From assembly GCF_000701445.1 (NCBI RefSeq), contig NZ_JNIX01000010.1:1-64000 (forward strand): a stretch of 64,000 nt of DNA. The letters run 5' to 3'. The notes under the pieces were generated by a model. The model had not been told where the DNA came from. It searched no databases and saw only the letters and a list, made by a program, of their open reading frames with translations. Source of the stretch: Brevundimonas bacteroides DSM 4726 (GTDB lineage: Bacteria > Pseudomonadota > Alphaproteobacteria > Caulobacterales > Caulobacteraceae). The position numbers and the translations under genes are program-made. Shown here one piece after another: positions 19,981-33,555 of this stretch. Each line of letters begins with the position of its first letter. The first letter of the stretch is position 1.

Positions 19981-21198
19981 TCAACTGACGAGCCCGCCGA
20001 GGATGTTGAACAGGTTCAGCTTCTGCAGGTCGTTCCAAGTCGCGAACAACATCAAACCCGCCAGCAAAGCAAGACCGACCCGGTACCCCGCCTCCTGAAC
20101 CGCGGCCGCGACTGGTTTCTTGGCCACAGCCTCATAGGCGTAGAAGACCAGGTGGCCGCCATCCAGAACCGGGATGGGCAACAGATTTAGAAAGCCGATT
20201 CCGATCGAAAGTATGGCGGCGAAGCTTGTCAGCGTCAGGAGCAGGTTGATGGTGGTCGCCACCGGGTCCGGATTGGCCGCCACAGCTGCATTGGTCAGAG
20301 CACCCGACGCCTTGGCGATGCCCAGCGGTCCGCTCAGCTGGTCGCCGCTCTCACGACCCGTGAATATGCGACCCAGATAGGTAAGGGTGGTGCCCAGGAT
20401 GTCGCCGGTCTCGCGGAACCCCTGCCCCACCGCTTCGATGGGATTGTAGCGGACCTGCCGCGCCTCGGCCCGCGTGGAGGCCAACGCCAGACCAATCCGT
20501 CCGACCGCCACGCGCCCGGCGATGGGGTCGTCCTGAACCACGCGCTCGGGTGTGGCGATCAGTTCGATCTCGCGACCCTGGCGTTCGACGGTGAACCGGA
20601 CGGCGTCGCCGCTGGACAGGCTGACCTTGCGCGTCACCTCGCCCGCGTCCTCGATGGCGCGACCGTCCAGTCCGGTGATCAGGTCTCCCGGCAGGAAACC
20701 GGCCTCGGCCGCCGGCGATCCCGGCGTGACCTGGGCCACCCGCGCCGGGCGCAGCTCGACGCCGACGATCGAGAACAGGATGGCGAAGATGGTGATGGCC
20801 AGCACGAAGTTGGCGAACGGCCCCGCCGCCACGATCAGCATGCGCTGCCAGACCGGCTTGAAATGGAAATAGTCGCGCTCGGCGCCTGCCCCTTCCGTGC
20901 GCTGGATGTCGGCCTTCAGCGCGTCCAGCCCCCGGCTGTCGGGCACGCTCGACGCATCCATGTCACCCGAAAACTTGACGTAGCCGCCCAGCGGCATCCA
21001 GCCGACCCGCCATTCGATGCCATGTCTGTCGGTCCGGCTGAAGATCGCCTTGCCGAAGCCGATGGCGAAGCGGTCGACCTTCACGCCAAAGGCCCGCGCG
21101 ACCCAGAAATGGCCCAGCTCATGGATGGTGACGATGACCGTCAGCACCAGGAGGAAGGGCACGACGTACATCAGGACCGAGGTCAGGGCGTCCAGCAT
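19981..21198 (-). CDS. rseP: Site-2 protease RseP family (M50 metalloprotease)
   Basis: This intramembrane zinc metalloprotease cleaves transmembrane anchors. In Caulobacter the homologue MmpA clears the polarity factor PodJ. The 405 residues carry the zinc motif HELGH in the first helix (TIHELGHFWVARAFGV, about residue 27) and LLPIPVLDGGHLVFY in the C-terminal half, which supplies the third ligand Asp. A PDZ domain lies between (VTPGSPAAEAGFLPGDLITGLDGRA). It is placed between dxr and bamA as in most proteobacteria. Confidence 0.94.
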   Translation of the reverse strand: MLDALTSVLMYVVPFLLVLTVIVTIHELGHFWVARAFGVKVDRFAIGFGKAIFSRTDRHGIEWRVGWMPLGGYVKFSGDMDASSVPDSRGLDALKADIQRTEGAGAERDYFHFKPVWQRMLIVAAGPFANFVLAITIFAILFSIVGVELRPARVAQVTPGSPAAEAGFLPGDLITGLDGRAIEDAGEVTRKVSLSSGDAVRFTVERQGREIELIATPERVVQDDPIAGRVAVGRIGLALASTRAEARQVRYNPIEAVGQGFRETGDILGTTLTYLGRIFTGRESGDQLSGPLGIAKASGALTNAAVAANPDPVATTINLLLTLTSFAAILSIGIGFLNLLPIPVLDGGHLVFYAYEAVAKKPVAAAVQEAGYRVGLALLAGLMLFATWNDLQKLNLFNILGGLVS

Positions 21199-21234
21199 GC
21201 GGTGTCCGCGTCTCCGTTACCGTTCGACCCCCGC

Positions 21235-22431
21235 CTAGGCGGCGAGAGCCAGAGCCTGGACGAAGCCCGCCGCGACGCGACGAGCCTCGGCGTCCAGCGC
21301 CAGAGCCCCCTCGCAGCCGTCGCCAGCCTGAGAAACCGCCCCCGTCGCCGTCATCCGATCCAAGGTCTCGGCGACGACCGTGGCAATATTGAGAAAGCCC
21401 AGACGACGGTCAAGAAACGCGAGCGCGGCCACCTCATTGGCCGCGTTGAACACGGTGGGCGCCCCCCGCCCCGCCTCCAGCGCCTCGCGCGCCAGCCGCA
21501 GCGCGGGGAACCGCACCGGATCCGGTGCCTCGAACGTCAGCCGCCCCAACGCCGCCAGATCCAGCTTGGGTGCCGGCCACGCCATCCGGTCGGGCCAGGC
21601 CAGGGCGCAAGCGATCGGCGTCTTCATGTCCGGCGGCCCCATCTGGGCCAGCGTCGAGCCGTCGACGTATTCGACCAGGCTGTGGATGATCGATTCCGGG
21701 TGCACCACCACATCGATCTTCGCCGCCGGCATGCCGAACAGATAGGCCGCCTCGATCATTTCCAGGCCCTTGTTGGCCATGGTGGCGCTGTCCACGCTAA
21801 TCTTGGCCCCCATGCTCCAGTTGGGGTGGGCCACGGCCTGCTCGGGCGTCATCGACGCCATCGCCTCGCGCGAGGTCTTGCGGAACGGCCCGCCCGACGC
21901 CGTCAGGACCAGCTTGGCCACCTGCTCGGGCGCGTCGGCCGGAAACACCTGAAAGATGGCCGAGTGCTCGGAATCGACGGGGATCAGCCGCCCGCCCGCC
22001 GCCGTCACCCGCTGGATCAGGCTTGAGCCGCAGCAGACCAGGCTCTCCTTGTTGGCGAGCGCCAGGGTCGCGCCAGTCGCGGCCGCCGCCCAAGCCGACT
22101 TCAGCCCCGCCGCGCCCACGATCGACGCCATGACCAGATCGGTCGACCGCGTCGCCGCTTCCGTGATCGCCGCCTCGCCCGCCGCCGCCTCGACGCCGGT
22201 GCCCGCCAGAGCCGCCTTCAGTTCCTCCAGCCGCGTCTCGTCGGCCGTCACGGCCACGTCCGGCCGCCAACGCCGCGCCTGCTCGGCCAGCTTGGCGATA
22301 TTCGCCCCGCCCGTCAGGGCAGCGACCTCGAACTGGCCCGTGCCGGCCGTCTCGGCGTGTTCCATCAGGTCCAGCGTCGATGTACCCACTGACCCCGTCG
22401 ATCCGAGAACCGTGACGCGCCGCTCGATCAT
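21235..22431 (-). CDS. dxr: 1-deoxy-D-xylulose 5-phosphate reductoisomerase
   Basis: Dxr makes 2-C-methylerythritol 4-phosphate, the committed step of the MEP isoprenoid pathway, using NADPH and a divalent metal. The 398 residues start [21 protein letters not shown], with the NADPH-binding GSTGSVG. The metal site is in [13 protein letters not shown] and the substrate-binding SGGPFR follows. The upstream part of the frame runs through cdsA and is rejected. The start overlaps the cdsA stop by four bases. It feeds the isoprenoid used by neighbouring uppS. Confidence 0.95.
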   Translation of the reverse strand: MIERRVTVLGSTGSVGTSTLDLMEHAETAGTGQFEVAALTGGANIAKLAEQARRWRPDVAVTADETRLEELKAALAGTGVEAAAGEAAITEAATRSTDLVMASIVGAAGLKSAWAAAATGATLALANKESLVCCGSSLIQRVTAAGGRLIPVDSEHSAIFQVFPADAPEQVAKLVLTASGGPFRKTSREAMASMTPEQAVAHPNWSMGAKISVDSATMANKGLEMIEAAYLFGMPAAKIDVVVHPESIIHSLVEYVDGSTLAQMGPPDMKTPIACALAWPDRMAWPAPKLDLAALGRLTFEAPDPVRFPALRLAREALEAGRGAPTVFNAANEVAALAFLDRRLGFLNIATVVAETLDRMTATGAVSQAGDGCEGALALDAEARRVAAGFVQALALAA

Positions 22432-23243
22432 GGCCGTCCATCCAGCATCATCGACCCCAGTCGTCCCGCCGCCATCACGACGGCGGCGAACATCAACCCA
22501 TCCACCCGGTCCAGCAACCCGCCGTGCCCGGGGATCAGCCCGCCGGCGTCCTTGACCCCGAAACGCCGCTTCAAAGCCGACTCCCACAGATCCCCGGCCA
22601 TGGTCGCCAGAGCTCCGGCCAAGCCCAGGCCCAGCCCCCAGATCGGATCGGGCAGGCCCATTGGCAGAAAGTTCGCCACCAGCCACCCGGCCGCGGAGCC
22701 GGCGACCAGTCCTCCGACGAAGCCCGACCAGGTCTTGTTGGGTGAATAGCGCGGCCAGAGCTTGGGCCCACCGAGCAGACTGCCCACCAGAAAGGCCATG
22801 ACGTCGGCGGACCACGCCACGACGAACACCATGATGGTCCAGCTCAGCCCGACGCCGGAACCGCCGTCCCTCAGCCAGACCAGCAGGACCGCCGGCCAGC
22901 CGAGATACAGTACCCCATAGGCCGCGTCGACGCCCTCATAGCCCAGCCGCCGGGCATAGATCGCCACCGCCGCCGCGCCGAACACCAGCACCACCAGCGC
23001 CGCCGACATCGCACCGGTGTGCGCGGTCACCGTCGCCGCCACGATGGCCAGGGCCACGCCCGCCGCGATCGGCCCCCGCCGCCCGGGCGCACTCATCGCC
23101 GCCCATTCGCGCGCCAGCAGAACGGTCGCGGCGAGGATGATGGCCAGGAACCACAGGCTCCCCGCCCAGATGGCCAGCACCGCCATCGGCGCCAGAACGA
23201 GGGCCGACGCCGCCCGAATGCCCAGGTTCTTCAGCGACACCAT
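22428..23243 (-). CDS. cdsA: Phosphatidate cytidylyltransferase
   Basis: CdsA makes CDP-diacylglycerol from phosphatidic acid and CTP for phospholipid synthesis. The 271 residues form about eight hydrophobic segments, starting [20 protein letters not shown]. The family signature lies near the C-terminus ([21 protein letters not shown]), preceded by [13 protein letters not shown]. The start shares one base with the uppS stop (TGATG), so the two are coupled. The larger open frame upstream is the shadow of uppS. Confidence 0.95.
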   Translation of the reverse strand: MVSLKNLGIRAASALVLAPMAVLAIWAGSLWFLAIILAATVLLAREWAAMSAPGRRGPIAAGVALAIVAATVTAHTGAMSAALVVLVFGAAAVAIYARRLGYEGVDAAYGVLYLGWPAVLLVWLRDGGSGVGLSWTIMVFVVAWSADVMAFLVGSLLGGPKLWPRYSPNKTWSGFVGGLVAGSAAGWLVANFLPMGLPDPIWGLGLGLAGALATMAGDLWESALKRRFGVKDAGGLIPGHGGLLDRVDGLMFAAVVMAAGRLGSMMLDGRP

Positions 23244-23998
23244 CAGCCGGCCGCGAGCACCGGACGCGCCGCGATGGCGCCGAACCGCCGGTCCCTCTGG
23301 CGGAACTGCCGGACCGCGTCGCCCAGCGCATCCGGCCCATAATCCGGCCACAGCACGTTCTGATAGACCAGCTCGGCGTAGGCCGCTTCCCACAGAAGAA
23401 AGTTCGACAGCCTCTGCTCGCCCGAGGTCCGCACGATCAGATCGACTGGCGGCCCGCCCGCCGTCGACAGGCCGGCACCGAGCGCGCCCTCGTCCAGCGG
23501 CCCCGTGGCCTGCCCGGCCAGCAGCTGATCGACGTATCTCTGGGCCGCGTCGACGATGTCCGCCCGGCCGCCATAGTTGAACGCCACCTGGAGCAAGAAG
23601 CGGCTGTTGTGCGCCGTCGTCCTTTCGGCCCGTTCCACGATCGCGGCGATGTCTGCGGGCAGCCCCGTGCGCCGACCGAGCACCCGCACCCGCACACCCT
23701 CGCGCTCCAGCCGGTTCAGGTCGCTGGCCACATAGGACCGCACCAGCCCCATCAGGTCCGAAACCTCTTCGGCCGGCCGACGCCAGTTCTCCGTCGAAAA
23801 TCCGAATACCGTCAGGCATTCGATGCCGAAATCCGGCGCCGCCTGGACCGTCCGCTTCAGCGCCTGCACGCCCTCGCGATGACCCATGGCCCGAGGCAGA
23901 CCCCGGCTCTCAGCCCAGCGCCCGTTTCCGTCCATGATCAGGGCGACGTGGCGTGGCCCCGCTTCGGGGTCCGCCAAGGCGCCGGGATGGGCCGTCAT
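23243..23998 (-). CDS. uppS: (2Z,6E)-farnesyl-diphosphate-type undecaprenyl diphosphate synthase
   Basis: This cis-prenyltransferase elongates farnesyl diphosphate to undecaprenyl diphosphate, the lipid carrier for peptidoglycan and O-antigen. The 251 residues hold VALIMDGNGRWAESRGLPR with the catalytic Asp, LTVFGFSTENWRRP, and the C-terminal DLIVRTSGEQRLSNFLLWEAAYAEL. It lies 37 bases after frr in the frr-uppS-cdsA-dxr-rseP-bamA run, a standard proteobacterial order. Confidence 0.95.
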   Translation of the reverse strand: MTAHPGALADPEAGPRHVALIMDGNGRWAESRGLPRAMGHREGVQALKRTVQAAPDFGIECLTVFGFSTENWRRPAEEVSDLMGLVRSYVASDLNRLEREGVRVRVLGRRTGLPADIAAIVERAERTTAHNSRFLLQVAFNYGGRADIVDAAQRYVDQLLAGQATGPLDEGALGAGLSTAGGPPVDLIVRTSGEQRLSNFLLWEAAYAELVYQNVLWPDYGPDALGDAVRQFRQRDRRFGAIAARPVLAAG

Positions 23999-24035
23999 CC
24001 GCTCAACTAGTCCTCTCGCGATCCTGAGCCCCCGC

Positions 24036-24593
24036 TCAGACCTGCATGATCTCAGCTTCCTTGGTCTTCAAGGCTTCGTCGATACGCTTGATGGCCGCAT
24101 CGGTGTCCTTCTGGACCTCGGCTTCCATCTTCTTTTGCTCGTCCTGGCTGATGTCGCCCGCCTTCTCGGCCTTCTTCAGGTCGTCGTTGGCGTCGCGGCG
24201 CACGTTGCGGACGGCGATCTTCTGCTGTTCGGAATACTTGCCGGCCAGCTTGACCAGGTCCTTGCGGCGCTCCTCGGTCAGCGGCGGGATCGGGATGCGC
24301 AGCGTGGTGCCGTCCACGATCGGGTTCAGGCCCAGGTTGGCGTTGCGGATGGCCTTGTCGACCGCGCTGACCATGCCCTTGTCCCAGACGCTGACCGAAA
24401 TCATGCGCGGTTCCGGCACGCTGATGGCCGCCACCGCGTTCAGCGGCGAGGTCGAGCCATAGGCCTCCACCCGCACGGGATCCAGCAGTCCGGCGTTGGC
24501 GCGGCCGGTCCGCAGGCCCCCGAACTCTTCCTTCAGGGCGGCGACCGACTTGTCCATGCGGTCGCGGTAGGTCTTCAGATCGGGCTTGGCCAT
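24036..24593 (-). CDS. frr: Ribosome recycling factor
   Basis: RRF, with EF-G, splits the post-termination ribosome. The 185 residues are the family length, and the sequence shows [20 protein letters not shown] and [19 protein letters not shown], which form the two arms of the tRNA-like fold. It ends with a helical, charged region ([25 protein letters not shown]). It is located 33 bases after pyrH. Confidence 0.96.
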   Translation of the reverse strand: MAKPDLKTYRDRMDKSVAALKEEFGGLRTGRANAGLLDPVRVEAYGSTSPLNAVAAISVPEPRMISVSVWDKGMVSAVDKAIRNANLGLNPIVDGTTLRIPIPPLTEERRKDLVKLAGKYSEQQKIAVRNVRRDANDDLKKAEKAGDISQDEQKKMEAEVQKDTDAAIKRIDEALKTKEAEIMQV

Positions 24594-24626
24594 GGGGTCG
24601 CTCTCCGTACGTTTCTTATGGCTGTA

Positions 24627-25373
24627 TCAGGCAGCGGCCTTGGGCGCATCGGCGATCACGGTGAAAGTCCCCTCGCCGTTCAGCACCTTGCGCAGACTGT
24701 CTTCCTCGCGGATCGAAAAGACCACGATCGGGATCTTCGATTCCCGCATCAGGGCGATGGCCGAGGCGTCCATGACCCGAAGGTCGCGGCTCAGCACGTC
24801 CTGATAGGTCAGGGTGTCATACCGCGTCGCCGCCTTGTCCTTCTTCGGATCGGCCGAATAGACGCCGTCGACCGACGTCCCCTTCAGCAGGGCGTCGCAG
24901 CCCATCTCGGCGGCCCGCAGGGCGGCCGCCGTATCGGTGGTGAAGTACGGGTTGCCGGTCCCGGCGGCGAAGATCACCACGCGGCCCTTCTCCAGATGCC
25001 GCACGGCCCGCCTGCGGATATAGGGCTCGGCGATGGCGGCCATGGGGATGGCGCTTTGCACCCGGGTGTCGACGCCGATCTTCTCCAGCGCGTTCTGCAT
25101 GGCGAGCGCGTTCATCACGGTCGCCAGCATGCCCATGTAGTCCGCGCTGGCCCGCTCCATCCCCGCCGCCGCCGTCGACAGGCCGCGGAAGATGTTGCCG
25201 CCGCCGATCACCAGACAGACCTGCACCCCCGACCGCACCACTCGCGCGATGGCGGCGGCCACGGTGTCGACCGTGTTCATGTCGATGCCATAGCCCTGAT
25301 CGCCCATCAGGACCTCGCCCGAGACCTTCAGTAGCACCTTATTGTAGCGCGCAGGCGTGGGGGCGTCGGTCAT
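24627..25373 (-). CDS. pyrH: Uridylate kinase
   Basis: PyrH phosphorylates UMP to UDP. It is a hexameric amino-acid-kinase-fold enzyme typically activated by GTP and inhibited by UTP. The 248 residues start [22 protein letters not shown], with [12 protein letters not shown] for phosphate binding and [17 protein letters not shown] substrate residues ([20 protein letters not shown]). The frame is open to 25460, but the first part is not protein-like; an ATG at 25385 is another possible start. It lies between tsf and frr. Confidence 0.95.
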   Translation of the reverse strand: MTDAPTPARYNKVLLKVSGEVLMGDQGYGIDMNTVDTVAAAIARVVRSGVQVCLVIGGGNIFRGLSTAAAGMERASADYMGMLATVMNALAMQNALEKIGVDTRVQSAIPMAAIAEPYIRRRAVRHLEKGRVVIFAAGTGNPYFTTDTAAALRAAEMGCDALLKGTSVDGVYSADPKKDKAATRYDTLTYQDVLSRDLRVMDASAIALMRESKIPIVVFSIREEDSLRKVLNGEGTFTVIADAPKAAA

Positions 25374-25473
25374 CGGTCGTCTCATCAGGCGGGAATCGGG
25401 CGGATCATCATAGACGAAGGGCGCGACCGGCGTCCAAGCCGACCGCGCCCCAGGTCTCACGTCAAGCCGTGTT

Positions 25474-26418
25474 TCAGGCTTGCGGTTGCATCATCGAGGC
25501 GACTTCCGAGGCGAAGTCCGGCCCTTCGACCTTCTCCACGCCCTCGCCCAGCGCCAGGCGGACGAAGCCAGCCAGGTGCAAGCCGGGCGCGCCCAGTTCC
25601 TTGCCCGTGTCGGCGACCAGCTGCTCGATGGTCACGTCGGGGTTCATGACGAACGGCTGCTTGGTCAGCACCACGTCCTTCTGGAACTTGTTGATCTGGC
25701 CTTCCACGATCTTGGCGATCATGTTTTCCGGACGGCCTTCTTCCTTGGCCTTCTCGGTCAGGACCTGACGCTCCTTCTCGACGGCGGCGGGGTCCAGGTC
25801 GTCGGTGTTCAGCGACAGCGGGGCGGTCGCGGCGACGTGCATGGCGATCTTGCGGCCCAGCTCGCGCAGCTTCTCCTTGTCGCCACCGCCATGCAGGGCG
25901 ACCAGCACGCCGATGCGGCCGACGCCCGGCGACACGGCGTTGTGGACGTAGGAGGCGACCACGCCCTCGTCGACCGACAGGCGGGCGGCGCGGCGCAGCT
26001 GCATGTTCTCGCCGATGGTGGCGATCATCTGGGTGACTTCGTCTTGGACGGTCTTGCCGTTCTCCAGCTCGGCGCCGTGCAGGGCCTCGATGGAGTGGTG
26101 ATCCAGGCCCAGCTGGGCGAATTGCTTGGCCGCGTTTTGGAACAGCTCGTTGCGGGCCACGAAGTCCGTCTCGGCGTTGAACTCGATGGCGGCGCCGACT
26201 TCTCCCTTGCCGTCTTCCTTGGACGCCACGGCGACCAGGCCCTCGGCGGCGACGCGGTCGGCCTTCTTGGCGGCCTTGGACAGACCCTTGGCGCGCAGCC
26301 AGTCGATGGCGGCGTTGATGTCGCCGTTGGTTTCCTGCAGCGCCTTCTTGCAGTCCATCATGCCCACGCCGGACTTGGCGCGCAGTTCCATGACGAGGGC
26401 GGCGGTGATCTCGGCCAT
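25474..26418 (-). CDS. tsf: Translation elongation factor Ts
   Basis: EF-Ts recycles EF-Tu by exchanging GDP for GTP. The 314 residues begin with the UBA-like domain [19 protein letters not shown], continue [17 protein letters not shown], and carry the [10 protein letters not shown] motif that contacts EF-Tu near residue 80. Two further dimerisation-type core subdomains follow. It is downstream of rpsB, separated by 94 bases that contain two strong hairpins. Confidence 0.96.
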   Translation of the reverse strand: MAEITAALVMELRAKSGVGMMDCKKALQETNGDINAAIDWLRAKGLSKAAKKADRVAAEGLVAVASKEDGKGEVGAAIEFNAETDFVARNELFQNAAKQFAQLGLDHHSIEALHGAELENGKTVQDEVTQMIATIGENMQLRRAARLSVDEGVVASYVHNAVSPGVGRIGVLVALHGGGDKEKLRELGRKIAMHVAATAPLSLNTDDLDPAAVEKERQVLTEKAKEEGRPENMIAKIVEGQINKFQKDVVLTKQPFVMNPDVTIEQLVADTGKELGAPGLHLAGFVRLALGEGVEKVEGPDFASEVASMMQPQA

Positions 26419-26447
26419 ATCGGCTCTCCTGGTATCGTATGCGGGAA

Positions 26448-26506
26448 CGGCCGGGGAGTTACCCCGGCCGCATGTCAGTTTGCGGACGGTCCGGTTCGCC
26501 GGACCG
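26448..26506 (-). promoter_or_regulatory. Two stem-loops in the rpsB-tsf spacer
   Basis: A perfect 9-bp stem pairs 26448-26456 with 26462-26470 around a 5-base loop. A perfect 8-bp stem, 26487-26494 with 26499-26506, closes on a TTCG tetraloop. Both lie just after the rpsB stop and before tsf in the transcribed direction. No T-run follows. They could be a processing site, an mRNA stabiliser or a partial attenuator that sets the S2 to EF-Ts ratio. Confidence 0.7.
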
Positions 26507-26512
26507 ATCCGA

Positions 26513-27400
26513 TCAGGCGTCGGTCGTTTCTTCGGCGGCCGGGGCCTCTTCCGAAGCGGCCGGAGCCTCTTCGCCCGAGGCGGCCAGCAGCTCGTCGGCC
26601 ACGTCTTCCGCGCCTTCCGGAGCGGCGTCGGCGGCGACCGGTGCCGAGGCCTCGCGCAGCATCGGCTCTTCCGGGTTCACCGAAGCGCCCAGATCGATGC
26701 CCTGCGCCGAGGCCCCGGCGGCCAGGCCGTCCAGCACCGCGTCGGCGATCAGGTCGCAGTAGGTCTGGATGGCGCGCGCGGCGTCATCGTTGCCCGGGAT
26801 CGGATAGGTGATGCCGTCCGGATCGCAGTTGGTGTCCAGGATGGCGATGATCGGGATGTTCAGCTTGCGCGCTTCCTGGATCGCGATCGCTTCCTTGTTG
26901 GTGTCGATCACGAACATGATGTCGGGGATCGAGCCCATGTCGCGGATGCCGCCCAGCGACAGCTCCAGCTTGTCCTTCTCGCGCGCCAGGTTGACCAGTT
27001 CCTTCTTGACCCGGCCTTCGCCGCCGCGCTCCAGAATGCCTTCCAGCTCGCGCAGGCGGGCGATCGAGCCCGACACGGTCTTCCAGTTGGTGAGCGTGCC
27101 GCCCAGCCAGCGGTTGTTCATATAGTACTGGGCGCAGCGCTTGGCGGCCTCGGCGACCGGCTCAGCGGCCTGGCGCTTGGTGCCGACGAACAGCACGCGA
27201 CCACCCTTGGCGGCCACGTCGCGCACGGCGACCAGGGCCTGGTGCAGCAGCGGCATGGTCTGCGACAGGTCGATGATGTGGATGTTCGAGCGCGATCCGA
27301 AGATGTAGCGCTCCATCTTCGGGTTCCACCGGTGCGTCTGGTGGCCGAAGTGCGCGCCGGCTTCGAGCAGGGTGCGCATGGAGAATTCAGGCAGAGCCAT
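26513..27400 (-). CDS. rpsB: 30S ribosomal protein S2
   Basis: S2 binds the head-body junction of the 30S subunit. The 295 residues start [21 protein letters not shown] and carry [20 protein letters not shown] and [12 protein letters not shown]. The C-terminus (about 245-295) is an acidic Ala/Glu-rich tail longer than in E. coli S2 (241 residues), a common feature in this class. It is followed by tsf in the usual operon. Confidence 0.97.
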   Translation of the reverse strand: MALPEFSMRTLLEAGAHFGHQTHRWNPKMERYIFGSRSNIHIIDLSQTMPLLHQALVAVRDVAAKGGRVLFVGTKRQAAEPVAEAAKRCAQYYMNNRWLGGTLTNWKTVSGSIARLRELEGILERGGEGRVKKELVNLAREKDKLELSLGGIRDMGSIPDIMFVIDTNKEAIAIQEARKLNIPIIAILDTNCDPDGITYPIPGNDDAARAIQTYCDLIADAVLDGLAAGASAQGIDLGASVNPEEPMLREASAPVAADAAPEGAEDVADELLAASGEEAPAASEEAPAAEETTDA

Positions 27401-27432
27401 CTGTGTAGTCCTTTATCCGATTGATCCGCCGC

Positions 27433-27476
27433 GGGCGCTTAAAGAACCCGGCTGGGTCCCTCGGAACGGAGCGCCC
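27433..27476 (-). promoter_or_regulatory. Structured 5' leader of rpsB
   Basis: In the untranslated leader an outer 7-bp stem pairs 27433-27439 with 27470-27476. An inner stem pairs 27444-27449 with 27454-27459. The structure ends about 33 bases before the rpsB ATG at 27400. S2 is known to autoregulate rpsB-tsf through its mRNA leader in other bacteria, so this is a plausible S2-binding leader. That role is inferred. Confidence 0.45.
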
Positions 27477-27553
27477 GGGATGTCTCCCCGGACGCGCCAC
27501 GCCACGCGTGTGAAGTGCGCGGGGCAGATAGACGGAGAAGGCCGGAATAGCAA

Positions 27554-27708
27554 CCCTCTCCCATGGGGAGAGGGCTTGAGCGACCGGGAGCCGTCAGGCG
27601 ATCGGTCTTGCGCGAAAGGGTGAGGGGCCGGTCGCGGCCCATTCCCACGGACGAACCCTCATCCGTCCGCTTCGCGGCCACCTTCTCCCCACGGGAAAAG
27701 GACGATGC
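27554..27708. repeat. REP-like palindromic repeats between dnaE and rpsB
   Basis: The 308 bases between rpsB and dnaE hold no gene. A perfect palindrome pairs 27554-27562 with 27666-type sequence nearby: CCCTCTCCC (27554-27562) with GGGAGAGGG (27566-27574). A related half-element follows near 27654-27700 (AACCCTCATCCG to TTCTCCCC), separated by GAAAGGGTGAGGG near 27616-27628. This arrangement of CCCTC/GAGGG units is typical of alphaproteobacterial intergenic repeats. The second unit abuts the dnaE stop and may serve as a terminator. Confidence 0.55.
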
Positions 27709-31170
<3,462 letters not shown>

Positions 31171-31328
31171 GCGAAAGGCTCCGACGCCGCCCGATCCGCG
31201 ATCACGAACGCGCGTGGCGGGCGAGTCGCCACCCTAACACGCGCCGGCTGACCCCACGCGCATGAGCGGCCCGCGAACTGGGGACAGATGCCCGGGGTCG
31301 CGAGACCCGGAGCAAGCGCCGACGAGGC

Positions 31329-32672
31329 TTACGCCTCGTCTCCGTCCTTCAGCAGCTCTTCCTTGTTGATCGGCGTGTCCTTGACCTCGGCCAGGGTGAA
31401 GATCAGGTCGCAGACCTTCTCCTCATAGATCGGGGCGCGCATCTGGGCGGCGGCGCCGGGGTTCTGGCGGTAGAAGTCCAGCACCGCCCGCTCCTGACCC
31501 GGATAGTTGCGGGCTTCCTGCATGATGGCGTTGTTCAGTTCCTGATCCGAGACGCCGACGTTGTTGGCCCGGCCGATCTCGGCCAGCACCAGGCCCAGGC
31601 GCACGCGGCGCTCGGCGATCTTCTGGTACTCGTCCTTTAGTTTCTTGTCGGACTTCTTGGCGTCCTCGGGCGTCAGGCGGCCGGCTTCCTTGTCGGCCTC
31701 GACCTGCTTCCAGATGCCGTCGAACTCGGCCTCGACCATCTTGGGCGGCAGGTCGAAGCTGTGGGCGGCGTCCAGCGCGTCCAGGAGGGCGCGCTTCAGC
31801 TTGAAGCGGGCGGCGCCCGCGTACTGCTGGTTCAGGTTCTGGCGCAGCAGGTCCTTGAGCTTGTCCAGGCTCTCCAGCCCGATGCGCTTGGCGAACTCGT
31901 CGTCGATCTGGGTCTCGGCCTCGGCCTTGATGGCCTTCACCTTGATGTCGAAGGTGGCCAGCTTTCCGGCCAGGTTCTTGGCCTGATAGTCCTCGGGGAA
32001 GGTGACCTCGATGGTCTTTTCCTCGCCGACCTTGGCGCCCTTAAGCTGCTCTTCGAAGCCGGGGATGAAGCGGCCCGAGCCGATCACCAGATCGGCGTCC
32101 TCGGCCGCGCCGCCCTCGAAGGGCTCGCCGTCCAGCTTGCCCAGGAAGTCGATGGTCAGCTGGTCGCCCTCGGCGGCCTTGACCGTCTTGCCCTTCTTGT
32201 CCTCGTAGGACCTGGCCTGACCGGCCAGCTCCTTCAGCGCCTCGTCGATGTCGGCGTCGGAGGCTTCATAAACGGGACGCTCGAGCTTCAGCGTCTTGGG
32301 ATCGACGGGCTCGAAGTCCGGCATGACCTCCAGGGCCATCTCGTAGGCGAGATCGTGGGACCCGGCGAGCACCTCGTCCATGTCCGAGGTCAGCTTCATC
32401 TCGGCGGGGGCGGCGGGACGGACCTTTGCCTCGTCCAGCGCCTTCTGACTCGACTCGTTGATGGCGTCGTTGACGATCTCGCCCATCATGTCGCGGCCGA
32501 AGGACTTCTTGACGTGCGACACCGGCACCTTGCCGGGGCGGAAGCCCTTCAGCTTCATCTTGGGTGCGATCTCGGCGGCCTTGGCGTCCAGGCGGGCGGT
32601 CAGGTCGGCGGCCGGGATGGTCACGGCGATGACGCGGCTCAGGCCTTCGGTGGATTTCTGGACGACTTGCAT
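31329..32672 (-). CDS. tig: Trigger factor
   Basis: This is a ribosome-bound chaperone and peptidyl-prolyl isomerase acting on nascent chains. The product is 447 residues. The N-terminal ribosome-binding domain starts MQVVQKSTEGLSRVIAVTIP and carries the signature GFRPGKVP (about 45-52). The FKBP-type domain lies around 160-250 (DQLTIDFLGKLDGEPFEGG). The helical C-terminal domain is the substrate cradle. The start at 32672 was chosen by homology; the frame extends upstream as the shadow of the next gene. Confidence 0.95.
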   Translation of the reverse strand: MQVVQKSTEGLSRVIAVTIPAADLTARLDAKAAEIAPKMKLKGFRPGKVPVSHVKKSFGRDMMGEIVNDAINESSQKALDEAKVRPAAPAEMKLTSDMDEVLAGSHDLAYEMALEVMPDFEPVDPKTLKLERPVYEASDADIDEALKELAGQARSYEDKKGKTVKAAEGDQLTIDFLGKLDGEPFEGGAAEDADLVIGSGRFIPGFEEQLKGAKVGEEKTIEVTFPEDYQAKNLAGKLATFDIKVKAIKAEAETQIDDEFAKRIGLESLDKLKDLLRQNLNQQYAGAARFKLKRALLDALDAAHSFDLPPKMVEAEFDGIWKQVEADKEAGRLTPEDAKKSDKKLKDEYQKIAERRVRLGLVLAEIGRANNVGVSDQELNNAIMQEARNYPGQERAVLDFYRQNPGAAAQMRAPIYEEKVCDLIFTLAEVKDTPINKEELLKDGDEA

Positions 32673-32849
32673 GGACGGATCTGACGCTCTGGGGCGGCGC
32701 CGGATCAGGCGCGCGCGGCGGGAGGGATAAACGAAAAGAGGCCGCCCCATCCGGAGCGGCGTCTCGAAGCCCGCCCTTATGTCGAGACAGGGCCCAAAGG
32801 TCAACGCGGGGCGGTTTCGCCGCAGGCGATGCGTCGCTATGTGCTTACC

Positions 32850-33551
32850 ATGACCTCCTCCCCCTCCCCCATCGGCGTGTTCGTGACGCCGGTCACTCCG
32901 CTCCAGCAGAACTGCACGACCGTCTGGTGCACGAAGACCATGAAGGCCGCAGTGATCGATCCCGGCGGATCGGTCGACGCGATCCTGGGCGAGGTCGCCC
33001 GGCGCGGCCTGACGCTGGACCAGATCTGGATCACCCACGGGCACCTCGATCACGCAGGTGGCGCGGCCGAGATGGCGGAAAAGTCCGGCGCGCCGATCAT
33101 CGGCCCGCACCCGGACGACCAGTTCTGGATCGACGGCATCGAAGCCCAGGGCCAGATGTACGGCCTGCCCGAAGCGCGCGGCTTCGTGCCGACCCGCTGG
33201 CTCGATGAAGGCGACGAGCTGACGCTGGGCGAAACCCGATGGGCCGTCCGCCACTGCCCCGGCCACACGCCCGGCCATGTGATCTTCTTCAACGAACAGG
33301 CGCGCTTCGCCCAGGTTGGCGACGTCCTGTTCAAGGGCTCCGTCGGCCGGACCGACTTCCCGCGCGGCGACCCCGACGCCCTGATCCGGTCGGTGATCGA
33401 CAAGCTCTGGCCGCTCGGCGAAGACGTGACCTTTGTGCCGGGGCACGGCCCGCACTCGACCTTCGGCGAGGAACGTCGGACCAATCCCTTCGTGTCGGAT
33501 CGGGCGGTCGCCGGAACGCCCCCGACGCGGGCGGCGTCCGGTCCGTCTTGA
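32850..33551 (+). CDS. Glyoxalase II-like metallo-hydrolase (YcbL type)
   Basis: This is a cytoplasmic metallo-beta-lactamase-fold hydrolase. The zinc motif THGHLDHAGG is near residue 63 from this start, and further ligands are in CPGHTPGHVIFF, QVGDVLFKGSVGRTDFPRG and VPGHGPHSTFGEER. The compact form of about 233 residues with an N-terminal PVTPLQQNCT is the YcbL/GloB2 type, which hydrolyses thioesters such as S-lactoylglutathione. The exact substrate is unknown. An ATG at 32829 is an alternative start. It is divergent from tig. Confidence 0.85.
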   Translation: MTSSPSPIGVFVTPVTPLQQNCTTVWCTKTMKAAVIDPGGSVDAILGEVARRGLTLDQIWITHGHLDHAGGAAEMAEKSGAPIIGPHPDDQFWIDGIEAQGQMYGLPEARGFVPTRWLDEGDELTLGETRWAVRHCPGHTPGHVIFFNEQARFAQVGDVLFKGSVGRTDFPRGDPDALIRSVIDKLWPLGEDVTFVPGHGPHSTFGEERRTNPFVSDRAVAGTPPTRAASGPS

Positions 33552-33555
33552 GGCC

